64,000 nucleotides of DNA from Flavobacterium branchiicola (GCF_018383905.1 NZ_JAGYWA010000008.1:1-64000); one strand, 5' to 3'; shown: positions 43,921 to 52,445, counted from the first letter of the stretch. The notes: a model not told the origin generated them from the sequence alone. Numbers and translations are program-made.

Positions 43921-43957
43921 AAGTCACTCATTGATAAAATGCAGTGGCTTTTTTTTA
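43921..43957 (+). terminator. Rho-independent terminator after the GDSL gene
   Basis: Stem AAGTCACT (43921-43928) with AGTGGCTT (43943-43950), one G-U pair, followed by eight T. Confidence 0.75.
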
Positions 43958-44042
43958 GCATAATAAAAATTGCTTTTTTGCTTATTTGAGGCCTGACTTT
44001 TAGGAATCAAACAAAATGATGGTATTTTTTATGAAAAAAAAA

Positions 44043-44072
44043 TTGATTTTATATTTTAAAAAATTATCTTTG
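44043..44072 (+). promoter_or_regulatory. Promoter of atpDC
   Basis: TTG at 44043-44045, 19 bases, then TATCTTTG at 44065-44072, an exact fit to the Bacteroidota consensus. The predicted leader is about 55 bases. Confidence 0.75.
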
Positions 44073-44133
44073 CGCTCTGAAAAAAGAGGTATTTTCGATA
44101 AACCTAAATAGCTATTTAATAAATACATAAGTA

Positions 44134-45645
44134 ATGTCAAAAGTAATAGGAAAAGTTGCTCAAATCATTGGACCAGTAGTTGACGTAGTTTTCAACGGTA
44201 AAGATGTTGAACTTCCAAAAATTTATGATTCACTAGAAGTCACTAAAAAAGATGGAACTTTATTAGTTCTAGAAGTACAATCTCACATTGGAGAAAACAC
44301 TGTTCGTACAATTTCTATGGACTCTACAGACGGTTTGTCTAGAGGATATGAAGTAGTTGGAACAGGAAACCCAATTCAAATGCCAATCGGTCCAGATGTA
44401 TATGGAAGATTATTCAATGTAATTGGAGATGCAATTGATGGTTTAGGAAACTTGCCAAAAACAGGTGAAAACGGTTTGTCTATTCACAGACAAGCTCCTA
44501 AATTTGAAGATTTATCAACTTCATCTGAAGTTTTATTCACAGGTATTAAAGTAATCGATTTGATCGAGCCTTACGCAAAAGGAGGTAAAATTGGATTGTT
44601 TGGTGGTGCTGGTGTTGGTAAAACAGTATTGATTCAGGAGTTGATCAACAATATTGCAAAAGGTCACGGTGGACTTTCAGTATTCGCTGGAGTAGGTGAA
44701 AGAACACGTGAAGGAAATGACTTACTTCGTGAGATGTTAGAGTCAGGAATTATTAAATACGGTGATGATTTCATGCACTCTATGGAAAATGGAGGATGGG
44801 ATTTATCTAAAGTAGATATGCCAGGAATGAGAGAGTCTAAAGCTACTTTCGTTTTCGGACAAATGAATGAGCCTCCTGGAGCTCGTGCACGTGTGGCACT
44901 TTCAGGATTATCTATCGCTGAGTATTTCCGTGATGGAGCTGGATCTGACCAAGGTAAAGATGTATTGTTCTTCGTTGACAATATCTTCCGTTTTACTCAA
45001 GCAGGTTCTGAGGTATCGGCACTTTTAGGACGTATGCCATCTGCAGTAGGTTACCAACCAACTTTAGCAACAGAAATGGGTGCTATGCAAGAGCGTATTA
45101 CATCTACAAACAAAGGATCTATTACATCTGTACAAGCGGTTTACGTTCCTGCGGATGACTTAACTGACCCGGCGCCGGCTACAACTTTCGCCCACTTAGA
45201 TGCTACAACTGTATTATCTCGTAAAATTGCTGAGCTTGGTATCTACCCTGCGGTAGACCCATTAGATTCTACTTCTAGAATCTTAACTCCACAAATTTTA
45301 GGAAATGAGCACTACGACTGTGCACAAAGAGTAAAAGAAATTCTTCAAAAATACAAACAACTTCAAGATATCATCGCGATTCTTGGTATGGAAGAGTTAT
45401 CTGAAGAAGATAAACTTTCTGTATCTAGAGCACGTCGTGTACAACGTTTCTTGTCTCAGCCATTCCACGTAGCAGAGCAATTTACAGGTATCCCGGGAGT
45501 ATTAGTAGATATTAAAGATACTATCAAAGGATTTAACATGATTATTGACGGTGAATTAGATCACCTTCCTGAGGCAGCTTTCAACTTGAAAGGTTCTATT
45601 CAGGATGCGATCGAAGCTGGAGAAAAAATGTTAGCTGAAGCATAA
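44134..45645 (+). CDS. atpD: ATP synthase F1 subunit beta
   Basis: The 503-residue catalytic subunit of F-type ATP synthase. Walker A is GLFGGAGVGKTVLIQE, the catalytic Glu is in GVGERTREGNDL, and Walker B is DVLFFVDNIFRF. The usual ALLGRMPSAVGYQPTL follows, and a C-terminal DELSE-like segment GMEELSEEDKL. In this organism atpD and atpC form a separate operon: the other F1 and Fo genes are not nearby, as is common in Bacteroidota. The codon use is the most biased of the window, as expected for high expression. Confidence 0.98.
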   Translation: MSKVIGKVAQIIGPVVDVVFNGKDVELPKIYDSLEVTKKDGTLLVLEVQSHIGENTVRTISMDSTDGLSRGYEVVGTGNPIQMPIGPDVYGRLFNVIGDAIDGLGNLPKTGENGLSIHRQAPKFEDLSTSSEVLFTGIKVIDLIEPYAKGGKIGLFGGAGVGKTVLIQELINNIAKGHGGLSVFAGVGERTREGNDLLREMLESGIIKYGDDFMHSMENGGWDLSKVDMPGMRESKATFVFGQMNEPPGARARVALSGLSIAEYFRDGAGSDQGKDVLFFVDNIFRFTQAGSEVSALLGRMPSAVGYQPTLATEMGAMQERITSTNKGSITSVQAVYVPADDLTDPAPATTFAHLDATTVLSRKIAELGIYPAVDPLDSTSRILTPQILGNEHYDCAQRVKEILQKYKQLQDIIAILGMEELSEEDKLSVSRARRVQRFLSQPFHVAEQFTGIPGVLVDIKDTIKGFNMIIDGELDHLPEAAFNLKGSIQDAIEAGEKMLAEA

Positions 45646-45676
45646 TCAGGCATAGCTTGATAAACATCAAAAAATA

Positions 45677-45712
45677 AAAATTCCAAATTCCAAGATTGGG
45701 ATTTGGAATTTT
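45677..45712 (+). repeat. Strong hairpin between atpD and atpC
   Basis: Arms 45677-45693 and 45696-45712 (AAAATTCCAAATTCCAA and complement, one G-U pair) form a 17-bp stem with a tiny loop. A third half-unit TTTGGAATTTT follows. The same CCAAATTCC element appears near 7542 and 9345, so it is a dispersed repeat. Here it lies inside an operon and may protect or partly end the atpD message. Confidence 0.65.
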
Positions 45713-45738
45713 ATAATTTGGAATTTTAAAAAACAGTT

Positions 45739-46020
45739 ATGATTTTAGATATAGTATCACCAGAGGCAAAATTATTTTCAGGAGAAGTAACATCTGTTAC
45801 TGTACCTGGAGTTGATGGAAGCTTTCAAATTTTGAATAATCACGCGCCTATTGTTTCTATTCTGGAAAAAGGAACTGTAAAAATTGCAGCACCAAGCTTT
45901 AATTTTTCTAAAGAGGTAGCAGATAAGTTTTCGAGAATTAATGACCAGACTTATACATTAGAGATTACGTCAGGTACTATCGAAATGAAAGACAATAAAG
46001 TAATTGTGTTAGTTGACTAA
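45739..46020 (+). CDS. atpC: ATP synthase F1 subunit epsilon
   Basis: A 93-residue epsilon subunit, the N-terminal beta-sandwich only (MILDIVSPEAKLFSGEVTSV, PGVDGSFQILNNHAPIVSIL). The C-terminal helical hairpin that inhibits the enzyme in E. coli is missing; the short form is usual in Bacteroidota. It forms part of the rotor stalk. It lies 93 bases behind atpD, with the hairpin in between, and ends at the bidirectional terminator at 46051-46080. Confidence 0.95.
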   Translation: MILDIVSPEAKLFSGEVTSVTVPGVDGSFQILNNHAPIVSILEKGTVKIAAPSFNFSKEVADKFSRINDQTYTLEITSGTIEMKDNKVIVLVD

Positions 46021-46050
46021 TTTGACTAATACAATTTTAAAATAAGTTAA

Positions 46051-46080
46051 AAAGCCAAACATAAAATGTTTGGCTTTTTT
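46051..46080. terminator. Bidirectional terminator between atpC and the DUF3667 gene
   Basis: A perfect 12-bp stem AAAGCCAAACAT (46051-46062) with 46066-46077, AAA loop, flanked by A and T runs. Confidence 0.88.
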
Positions 46081-46112
46081 GTTTTCGTTTATTTTCGATG
46101 GATGTTTTTTTA

Positions 46113-46919
46113 TTATTGTATTATTCCCCAAAAGCCGGTAGAAACATAAGTATTTACAGTAAATCCTGAGATAATTCCCCAGCAGATTAGCCCGAAAGCA
46201 CTTACTCCAAAAGCTTTTGCAAATTGAAGTTTGGTGCTTTTATTTAAAAAATTATAATAAAAGATCGTAAAATAAAAGAGCTGAAACAATACAAAAAGCA
46301 AGGCTTGAAAATTACCAGATAGGTGAAATAATGTAGAAATTGGGAAAATTAAAAGGGTATTGACCAATATACAAAAACCTAACATGTACATACCTGCAAC
46401 AAGATGTTCTGTATAGTTGTAGTTCTCTTTTTTATAAAACAACCAGAAAAAAAATGCCGTAAGAGGCAAAGCCATCATTGCCATTAGATTCGAATATTTC
46501 TTCATGAAATGTAGCATTTTTTCTTTTCGTTCATATAGATGTATGATTTTTTCTTTTTGAACAGGATCTGAAATAGCACTTAGTTCCTGATTTTCTTTTT
46601 GGATGTCAATCGGAGGTGCTTCTTTTGGAATATTCGAAATGAAAACAAAAATAGCGGCAACCAATAAGAAAAAATTAAGTGGAGCAAAGTACTTTTTTCT
46701 TTTTCCACTAATGTATTCTCTGGCTACAAGTCCGGTTTTAAAAGCTAAATCCCGAACGAGTTGAAAAATGCCCTTGTCAGCATGTGTAAAATAATGAATA
46801 GCTTCATGAAAAACCTCATGCGGACTTATACGATGCAAATTAACTTTCTGACTGCATTCAGGACAATAATTGAAATCTGGATAATTAGGTGTTTCACAGT
46901 TTTTGCAAATAATCTTCAT
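46113..46919 (-). CDS. DUF3667 family membrane protein with zinc ribbon
   Basis: 268 residues. An N-terminal zinc ribbon with Cys pairs in CKNCETP and CPECSQK (residues 4-7 and 18-21), then the family phrase FTHADKGIFQLVRDL and SGKRKKYFAPLNFFL, and about five transmembrane helices in the rest. DUF3667 proteins are common in Bacteroidota, often in several copies; their function is unknown. The first helix is separated from the second by a charged loop of about 60 residues. It is a single gene, convergent with atpC. Confidence 0.88.
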   Translation of the reverse strand: MKIICKNCETPNYPDFNYCPECSQKVNLHRISPHEVFHEAIHYFTHADKGIFQLVRDLAFKTGLVAREYISGKRKKYFAPLNFFLLVAAIFVFISNIPKEAPPIDIQKENQELSAISDPVQKEKIIHLYERKEKMLHFMKKYSNLMAMMALPLTAFFFWLFYKKENYNYTEHLVAGMYMLGFCILVNTLLIFPISTLFHLSGNFQALLFVLFQLFYFTIFYYNFLNKSTKLQFAKAFGVSAFGLICWGIISGFTVNTYVSTGFWGIIQ

Positions 46920-47340
46920 TTTTCTCTTTTTTTAATGCAATATACAAATTAGTAAGAATCAGTTTATAATTTAAAAAAGAGAAAAATTACTGGAGTTCTT
47001 GTTTTTAATCTTGAGATACTGTTCGGGATAATGTACTATTTTAAATGAGAATGTCTTCTGCTTTACCAGCTTTCACAATCTTATCATCGCTTTTAGGAAG
47101 AATAAAGTGGTGGTAAATCTATTCTTTGTTGAGTTTTAAATGTGATTTCCAAATCTAAAAAAGATTATGGGTTTGCAATTATTACTCGCTTTCGAGTGCT
47201 CTTATTATGAAATGCACATCTCTAATTAATGTATGTGTCAGAAAATTAACAAATTATGCGAAAAACACGCAAAAAATATGCAAATTTTTTGCTGTATATC
47301 TGATATATTTGTAAGTATATTAACACTTAAAAATAATATT
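46920..47340. other. Intergenic region, no gene
   Basis: 421 bases without a convincing gene. A short minus-strand frame near 47035-47105 reads HHFILPKSDDKIVKAGKAED and could be the end of a decayed gene, but is too short to claim. Near the right end TATATTTG (47304-47311) fits a -7 box for the small gene at 47341. Confidence 0.4.
47312..47325 (+). promoter_or_regulatory. Conserved upstream element of the small paralogue pair, copy 1
   Basis: TAAGTATATTAACA lies 15 bases before the ATG at 47341. The identical 14 bases lie at 47781-47794, exactly 15 bases before the ATG at 47810. Retained position and sequence suggest a transcription or translation signal. Confidence 0.5.
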
Positions 47341-47607
47341 ATGAAGAAAGTTTTTTTTGGAATGCTATTATTAGCATTAGGTTTTGGGACAATGTCTCTA
47401 ACTACTAGCTCTGAGAATGTCGTTAAAACGTCAATGAATCAAAAAGAAGTTGTAGTTGGTCCTACTTACACAATTCCTTGGAAAAGTTGTTGTGAATCGC
47501 CGCTTACTCCGATTTATATTGATCTGGCTAAACGCGGGTATCCGGGTTCAACTAATTTTACTATTAACAGTACCACAAGTACCACTGTTACTTATACAAT
47601 TTGGTAA
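47341..47607 (+). CDS. Small secreted protein with CC motif, copy 1 (unknown family)
   Basis: 88 residues. A signal-like N-terminus (KKVFFGMLLLALGFGTMSL), a short variable linker, then a core of about 48 residues with GPTYTIPWKSCCESPLTPIY, an RG turn, TNFTI and the Thr/Ser-rich end TTSTTVTYTIW. Two adjacent Cys are the only Cys. The frame is open 36 codons upstream, but the ATG at 47341 gives the signal peptide and matches the second copy. Unknown function; a small exported structural, signalling or antimicrobial peptide is conceivable. Confidence 0.7.
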   Translation: MKKVFFGMLLLALGFGTMSLTTSSENVVKTSMNQKEVVVGPTYTIPWKSCCESPLTPIYIDLAKRGYPGSTNFTINSTTSTTVTYTIW

Positions 47608-47720
47608 TAGGATTAAATATATCATAGTTGACAGATAATTATTTTTATGAGTTTCATTCTTTAGAATTCAGATGGATAATCTATTTTAGTAAACAATGAT
47701 CATTACTATAAAGAATTAAA

Positions 47721-47746
47721 AACCAAATGTTATTGTTTGGCTTTTT
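47721..47746 (+). terminator. Weak terminator after copy 1
   Basis: AACCAAA with TTTGG and a run CTTTTT. The loop side and the following tail resemble the stronger hairpin at 48213-48240 behind copy 2. Confidence 0.5.
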
Positions 47747-47780
47747 CTACACTTTAATTTTCTGACACTTAAAACATCTA

Positions 47781-47794
47781 TAAGTATATTAACA
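47781..47794 (+). promoter_or_regulatory. Conserved upstream element of the small paralogue pair, copy 2
   Basis: Second copy of TAAGTATATTAACA, 15 bases before the ATG at 47810, as in copy 1 at 47312-47325. Confidence 0.5.
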
Positions 47795-47809
47795 TTTAAA
47801 GAATTTATT

Positions 47810-48091
47810 ATGAAAAAAGTTTTTTTAGGAATGCTGCTAATGGTATTAGCTTTTGGGACAATGTCTCTAACGACAAGTTCTGATTTTGTTGCTAAAACTT
47901 CAATGTCTCAAAAAGAAGTTGAAATTGCAAAAGTTGTATTTGGTCCTACATATACCATTCCATGGAATAGTTGTTGCGAGTCACCAATTTTTACTATTGA
48001 GCGCGATATTGTGGCGCGCGGGTTACCAGCTACTACTAATTTTACAATTAAAAGCACTACGAGTACTACTGTAACGTATACAATTTTTTAA
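47810..48091 (+). CDS. Small secreted protein with CC motif, copy 2 (unknown family)
   Basis: 93 residues, paralogue of the gene at 47341. The signal-like start KKVFLGMLLMVLAFGTMSL and the core GPTYTIPWNSCCESPIFTIE, RGLPATTNFTI and STTSTTVTYTIF align with it; the linker has a five-residue insertion and the segment between CCESP and RG is the most variable. Both genes share the 14-base upstream element. Function unknown, as for copy 1. Confidence 0.7.
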   Translation: MKKVFLGMLLMVLAFGTMSLTTSSDFVAKTSMSQKEVEIAKVVFGPTYTIPWNSCCESPIFTIERDIVARGLPATTNFTIKSTTSTTVTYTIF

Positions 48092-48212
48092 TTTGCCCAA
48101 TGCATAATTAGAGTTTGTTAGGCGAAAATTGTTTTTGTGAGTCTTTTTCTAAAATGTAAATTCATGAGGGCAAATTATTTTAATCGACTTTAATAATTTC
48201 AATAATAAATTA

Positions 48213-48240
48213 AAAAGCTAAACATTCTTGTTTGGCTTTT
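48213..48240 (+). terminator. Terminator after copy 2
   Basis: A 12-bp stem (48213-48224 with 48229-48240, one G-U pair), TTCT loop, T run. Confidence 0.75.
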
Positions 48241-48389
48241 TTGCTTTAGTAAAAGCTGTATATTTGGATTATTAGAATCTCTTTATAAAAATATTGATTG
48301 TTTATAAAAGCTCAGTAAGCTTTTATTGTTTCACTTTATCCAATTGATAAAGTGCGAATTATTTATGTCAAATTTTATAAAGAATACAA

Positions 48390-49028
48390 ATGAAAAATAT
48401 ATATAAAGTTGCCGTATTAGGTGGCGGAGGAAGAACTGGTAATTTTCTTGTAAACCAGTTATTGAAAAAAGGATTTAGCATAAAACTCCTGCTAAGAAAC
48501 CCTGAGAATTTTACCATTCAAAGTTCAAAAATCGAAATTATCAAAGGTGATGCTATCGATAAAGAAGCGATTGTTTTACTACTCAAAGATTGTCAGGCTG
48601 TAATTAGTACAATTGGCCAGCGTCCCGGTGAGCCAATGGTGGCAAGTCAGGCTACTAAAAATGTCTTGCAAGTGATGAGCGAATTCAAAATCAAGCGATA
48701 CCTGGTTTTAGCTGGACTTAATATTGATACACCTTTTGATAAGAAAGGGCCAAAAACAGTTTTGGCAACAGATTGGATGAAAACATCTTTTCCTGAAATT
48801 CAAAAAGACCGACAGCTTACTTATGATCTTTTAGTTAGCAGCACTGTGAACTGGACAATGGTGAGGGTACCATTTATTGAATTTACAGATGAAGCTTCAG
48901 AAGTTAAGATAAATCTCCTTGATTGTGATGGAGACAGAATAAGTGCTTTGGGTATTGCTGACTTTCTGATTGAAGAAATGATTGAGGAAAGATTTATTAA
49001 CCAATCACCGTTTATCAGCGCGATTTAA
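48390..49028 (+). CDS. NAD(P)-binding protein, NmrA/atypical SDR type
   Basis: A 212-residue Rossmann protein of the NAD(P)H-binding (NmrA-like) family. The nucleotide motif VLGGGGRTGNFLV is at the N-terminus. GDAIDKEAI follows, then CQAVISTIGQRPGE, and NWTMVRVPFIEF near the C-terminus, the usual sequence of blocks in this family. No catalytic Tyr-x-x-x-Lys is clear, so it may be a redox-sensing or flavin-reductase-like protein rather than a classical dehydrogenase. It stands alone 78 bases ahead of bioF. Confidence 0.82.
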   Translation: MKNIYKVAVLGGGGRTGNFLVNQLLKKGFSIKLLLRNPENFTIQSSKIEIIKGDAIDKEAIVLLLKDCQAVISTIGQRPGEPMVASQATKNVLQVMSEFKIKRYLVLAGLNIDTPFDKKGPKTVLATDWMKTSFPEIQKDRQLTYDLLVSSTVNWTMVRVPFIEFTDEASEVKINLLDCDGDRISALGIADFLIEEMIEERFINQSPFISAI

Positions 49029-49093
49029 AATTGAAGCGAAAAACAGCGGGTGATAACAAATCCGCTGTTTATTTTAGTTTAAGTTCAATTTCA

Positions 49094-49101
49094 TAACTTT
49101 G
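49094..49101 (+). promoter_or_regulatory. -7 box of the bioF promoter
   Basis: TAACTTTG fits TAnnTTTG and ends only 5 bases before the bioF ATG. Transcription would begin at or next to the start codon, so a leaderless or nearly leaderless message is predicted. Confidence 0.5.
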
Positions 49102-49106
49102 CTTTT

Positions 49107-50243
49107 ATGAAATTAGCCGAAAATCTTATCCAAAAGCTTGAAAATAGAAAGCTGAATAACTCATTGAGGAAATTGCCAAGTTTTAATAATCTTGTTGATT
49201 TTTCTTCCAATGATTATATTGGATTTTCGAAATCAGAATCTATTTTTAAACTATCACATCATTATTTAATCGAAAATGATATTATTCAGAATGGTGCGAC
49301 AGGTTCCCGATTAATTTCCGGTAATCATTCTTTATATCAAAATGCGGAATCTTTTATAACGCAATTTCATGACACAGAATCAGCTTTAATATTCAATTCG
49401 GGTTACGATGCCAATGTTGGTTTTTTTAGTGCCGTACCGCAACGAAATGACGTTATTTTATATGATGAATTAAGTCATGCCTCTATTCGGGATGGTATTG
49501 TGATGTCGAATGCGAAATCATATAAATTCAATCATAATGATTTTGAAGATTTAGAGCGTCTCATTCTTAAATTTCCGGATACAAATATTTATGTCGTTAC
49601 CGAAACAGTTTTTTCTATGGATGGCGATAGTCCAAATATGGAAGAACTAGTTCAACTAGCTGAAAAACATAATTGTTATTTAGTAGTTGACGAAGCACAT
49701 ACTCTTGGTGTTTTTGGAGATAAAGGCGAAGGGTTAACGCAATATCTGCAATTACACAATAGAATTTTTGCCCGAATCATGACTTTCGGAAAAGGATTGG
49801 GATGTCACGGAGCAGCTATTTTAGGTAGTCAGGAACTCAAAGAATATTTAGTCAACTTTGCGAGAAGTTTTATTTATACTACAGGGCTTTCGCCACATGC
49901 AGTTGCTACAATTTTAACGGCCTATCAGCAATTAGAAATTGAAACGGAGACAATCGAAAAATTACGTCAAAACATAATATTCTTCAATCAGCAAAAAAAA
50001 TTGTTGGGTTTAAAACCAATGTTTGTTCATAGTAAATCCTCTATTCAATCGGCTATTATTCCCGGGAACGAAAATGCAAAAAGATTGGCACAGGATCTAC
50101 AAGATAAAGGGTTTGATATAAAAGCCATTTTATCACCAACAGTGCCAGAAGGACAAGAGCGCCTTCGCTTTTGTATTCATAGTAATAATTCTGAAGAAGA
50201 AATTACTCAGGTTTTGGAATTGCTGAGGGATTTTGTTTTTTAG
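49107..50243 (+). CDS. bioF: 8-amino-7-oxononanoate synthase
   Basis: 378 residues, PLP enzyme of the alpha-oxoamine synthase family, condensing pimeloyl-thioester with alanine in biotin synthesis. Blocks: DFSSNDYIGF at the start, GATGSRLISGNH, VVDEAHTLGVFG with Asp195 and His198 at the cofactor, and MTFGKGLGCHGA with the PLP lysine Lys229. Length is a little under that of E. coli BioF. bioD and bioA follow 3 kb downstream on the same strand, separated by unrelated genes. Confidence 0.9.
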   Translation: MKLAENLIQKLENRKLNNSLRKLPSFNNLVDFSSNDYIGFSKSESIFKLSHHYLIENDIIQNGATGSRLISGNHSLYQNAESFITQFHDTESALIFNSGYDANVGFFSAVPQRNDVILYDELSHASIRDGIVMSNAKSYKFNHNDFEDLERLILKFPDTNIYVVTETVFSMDGDSPNMEELVQLAEKHNCYLVVDEAHTLGVFGDKGEGLTQYLQLHNRIFARIMTFGKGLGCHGAAILGSQELKEYLVNFARSFIYTTGLSPHAVATILTAYQQLEIETETIEKLRQNIIFFNQQKKLLGLKPMFVHSKSSIQSAIIPGNENAKRLAQDLQDKGFDIKAILSPTVPEGQERLRFCIHSNNSEEEITQVLELLRDFVF

Positions 50244-50259
50244 CTGATTGATTTTTTTT

Positions 50260-50395
50260 GCACACGGATTTGGCGGATTAAACGGGTTGCCACTGGTTTT
50301 TTATTTTTTTAGCGTTTAGTAAGACTTTAGGTAGATTGATAATAAGTAATCTGTGTAGACCTGTTTAATCCGTCAAATCAGTGGCTAATATTTGA
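50260..50395. repeat. Dispersed intergenic repeat (GGATTAAACGGG type)
   Basis: Gene-free sequence with inverted halves, CACACGGATTTGGCGGATTA at the left and CTGTTTAATCCGTCAAATCA at the right, around a spacer. Related sequence occurs at 50925-50970, 53110-53220, 53400-53495 and 55465-55555, always in the gaps of this biotin region. Confidence 0.6.
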
Positions 50396-50421
50396 AACAA
50401 TGTATTTTATAGGATATTTCG

Positions 50422-50429
50422 TATTTTTG
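50422..50429 (+). promoter_or_regulatory. -7 box ahead of the GxxExxY gene
   Basis: TATTTTTG fits TAnnTTTG and ends 5 bases before the ATG at 50435, again predicting a message with almost no leader. Confidence 0.45.
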
Positions 50430-50434
50430 CTTTA

Positions 50435-50893
50435 ATGAACCGTTTTAAAGATTTATGCAAATATATTATGAGTGATCTATTACATAGAGAAATATCAAAA
50501 CCAATATTAAAAATATTTTATGATGTTTACAACCAGCTTGGATATGGTTTTCTGGAAAAAGTATATCAAAATGCAATGTATTTTGAATTGAAAGCACAAG
50601 GCTATAAAGTTGAAGCCCAAAAGCAAATCAAAGTTTTTTATAAAAATCAGTTAGTTGGTGAATATTATGCCGACTTATTAGTTGAAGATTCGATCATTCT
50701 TGAGCTTAAAGCATGTGACTGTTTGGCTGGTTCTCACATTGCTCAATTAATGAATTACTTAAAATCAACTCAAATTCAGATTGGATTATTACTAAATTTT
50801 GGTGAAAGCCCAGAATTTAAACGTCTTATTTATACAAATAACAGAAAGTATAACTTAAAAAACACAATTAATCCGACAGATCAAACTGATTAA
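50435..50893 (+). CDS. GxxExxY family protein
   Basis: 152 residues of the GxxExxY family, named from the motif seen here as GYGFLEKVYQNAM (about 38-50). The core resembles a PD-(D/E)XK nuclease fold: YYADLLVEDSIILELKAC has the Asp and the Glu-x-Lys expected of such an active site. The biological role is unknown. A second ATG at 50468 (MSDLLHREISK) is where many homologues start, though the -7 box favours 50435. It is monocistronic by position and flanked on both sides by dispersed repeats. Confidence 0.85.
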   Translation: MNRFKDLCKYIMSDLLHREISKPILKIFYDVYNQLGYGFLEKVYQNAMYFELKAQGYKVEAQKQIKVFYKNQLVGEYYADLLVEDSIILELKACDCLAGSHIAQLMNYLKSTQIQIGLLLNFGESPEFKRLIYTNNRKYNLKNTINPTDQTD

Positions 50894-51070
50894 ATTAATT
50901 GTCAACGAATTTTTAGATATTTATTAAAACATCCGTGCAAACCCGTCCAATTCGTAAAACCTGTGGGCAAAAAAAAAATCGTTTTTTTTGTAACGTTTTA
51001 TTAATCTGGTTACTTACGAAGGGTAATCAAAATAAAAAGGTTTTAATCATCAATTTTAATCAATCAGAAG

Positions 51071-51934
51071 ATGAAAAATTTACTTCAACATATAGTATTA
51101 ATATTCACTATTACTTTCAGTATCACAATTCAGGCACAAACTGAATCTTCAAAATTAGAGAATTCTCTTTTGTGGGAAGTTTCGGGAAACGGTTTGTCTA
51201 AACCTTCTTATTTGTATGGAACAATTCATATGATCTGTTCAGGAGATTATTTTCTTTCCGAAAAAACAAAAAAAGCATTAGATCAAGCCAATAAATTGGT
51301 TTTAGAAATTAACATTAGTGACCCGAAAGAGTTAACAGAAATGCAGCAATTGGCAATGGGGAAAGAGCCATTAAGTAAAAAACTTAATGCAGAGCAATTA
51401 TCTAAATTAGATGCAATTTTGAAAAAATCGGCTGGAATGACGGTTCAGCAAGTCGATGCTTTTAGTTTAGTGACTGTGATGAGTTTAATTTCGATGAAAA
51501 CATTTGGTTGCAATGATTTGAAATTTTATGAAATGGAATTTATAGAAAAGGCGAAAAACCGAAATATAGAAATTGCAGGTTTAGAAACGGTAAAATCTCA
51601 GTTTAAATCCTTGGAAGATGCTTATTCTGATTCTGAAATTATTGATATGTTAGAAGATTCGGATGCAGAGGAAACAAAGCAATTGGTTGCAGAATATAAA
51701 CTTGAAAACTTAGACACTTTGTATAATAGCATGACTGCAGAAAATAGAATGAGTGCCAAGTCTAAAAAATATATGCTCGACGACAGAAACTCAAACTGGG
51801 TAAAGATTTTGCCTGAAATGATGAAAAAGGAAAGTTTGTTTGTTGCAGTAGGGTCTGCGCATTTGGCGGGAGATTCAGGAATAATTAATTTGTTAAGAAA
51901 AGCAGGATATACAGTCAAACCAATAATGAATTAA
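51071..51934 (+). CDS. TraB/GumN family secreted protein
   Basis: 287 residues with a Sec signal peptide (HIVLIFTITFSITIQA). The TraB/GumN (PF01963-type) fold shows in LLWEVSGNGLSKPSYLYGTIHM near the N-terminus, where the Gly-Thr-Ile-His is the presumed metal or active site, and in LFVAVGSAHLAGDSGIINLL near the C-terminus. Tiki-type metalloproteases have this fold, so a peptidase is possible but unproven. It is followed after 7 bases by the sigma factor gene and may be part of its regulon or transcript. Confidence 0.85.
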   Translation: MKNLLQHIVLIFTITFSITIQAQTESSKLENSLLWEVSGNGLSKPSYLYGTIHMICSGDYFLSEKTKKALDQANKLVLEINISDPKELTEMQQLAMGKEPLSKKLNAEQLSKLDAILKKSAGMTVQQVDAFSLVTVMSLISMKTFGCNDLKFYEMEFIEKAKNRNIEIAGLETVKSQFKSLEDAYSDSEIIDMLEDSDAEETKQLVAEYKLENLDTLYNSMTAENRMSAKSKKYMLDDRNSNWVKILPEMMKKESLFVAVGSAHLAGDSGIINLLRKAGYTVKPIMN

Positions 51935-51941
51935 GATTGTT

Positions 51942-52445
51942 TTGAAGGGAAAAGAACACGAGTTTTTGAATAAAATGGAGCGCCATAAAGGAATCTTGTA
52001 CAAAGTTTCTAAGATGTATATGGACAATTCTGATGATCAGCAGGATCTTTTTCAGGAGATTGTTTGTCAGCTCTGGAAATCATACGATTCTTTTAGAAAT
52101 GAAAGTCAGTTTTCGACCTGGATGTATCGGGTTGCGATTAATACGGCAATTGTTTTTTTAAAGAAAGAAAAACGTAAAGTTGATAAATATGAAATTACAT
52201 CGGAGAATATTAAAGAGGATGAAGGCGATTCTCAGATAAAAGAAAGTCAGCTGGATCACTTTTATAAAGCAGTTCAAAAACTGGAAAAGATTGACAAGGC
52301 GATTATTTTTTATCAGTTAGAAGGTTTTTCGCATAAGGAAATTGGAGAGAATCTCGGTATATCTGAAGGGAATGCAAGAGTGAAATTGAACAGGGCAAAA
52401 GAAAAACTAAAAGAAATTATTAAAAATCAGGGCTATGGATTTTAA
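51942..52445 (+). CDS. ECF-type RNA polymerase sigma factor
   Basis: A 167-residue sigma-70 family factor with region 2 (DLFQEIVCQLWKSYDSF and FSTWMYRVAINTAI) and region 4 (YQLEGFSHKEIGENLGISEG, NARVKLNRAKEKL). Regions 1 and 3 are missing, as in ECF factors. The start is either the TTG at 51942 or the ATG at 51975. The following gene overlaps by 11 bases and encodes a membrane protein, the usual position of an anti-sigma factor. It probably responds to an envelope signal. Confidence 0.9.
   Translation: MKGKEHEFLNKMERHKGILYKVSKMYMDNSDDQQDLFQEIVCQLWKSYDSFRNESQFSTWMYRVAINTAIVFLKKEKRKVDKYEITSENIKEDEGDSQIKESQLDHFYKAVQKLEKIDKAIIFYQLEGFSHKEIGENLGISEGNARVKLNRAKEKLKEIIKNQGYGF

Noticed and set aside
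46993..47110. Short minus-strand frame with a protein-like end (HHFILPKSDDKIVKAGKAED)
   Set aside because: Fewer than 30 codons, preceded by a stop and without a start. It may be a trace of a decayed gene, but nothing supports a call.
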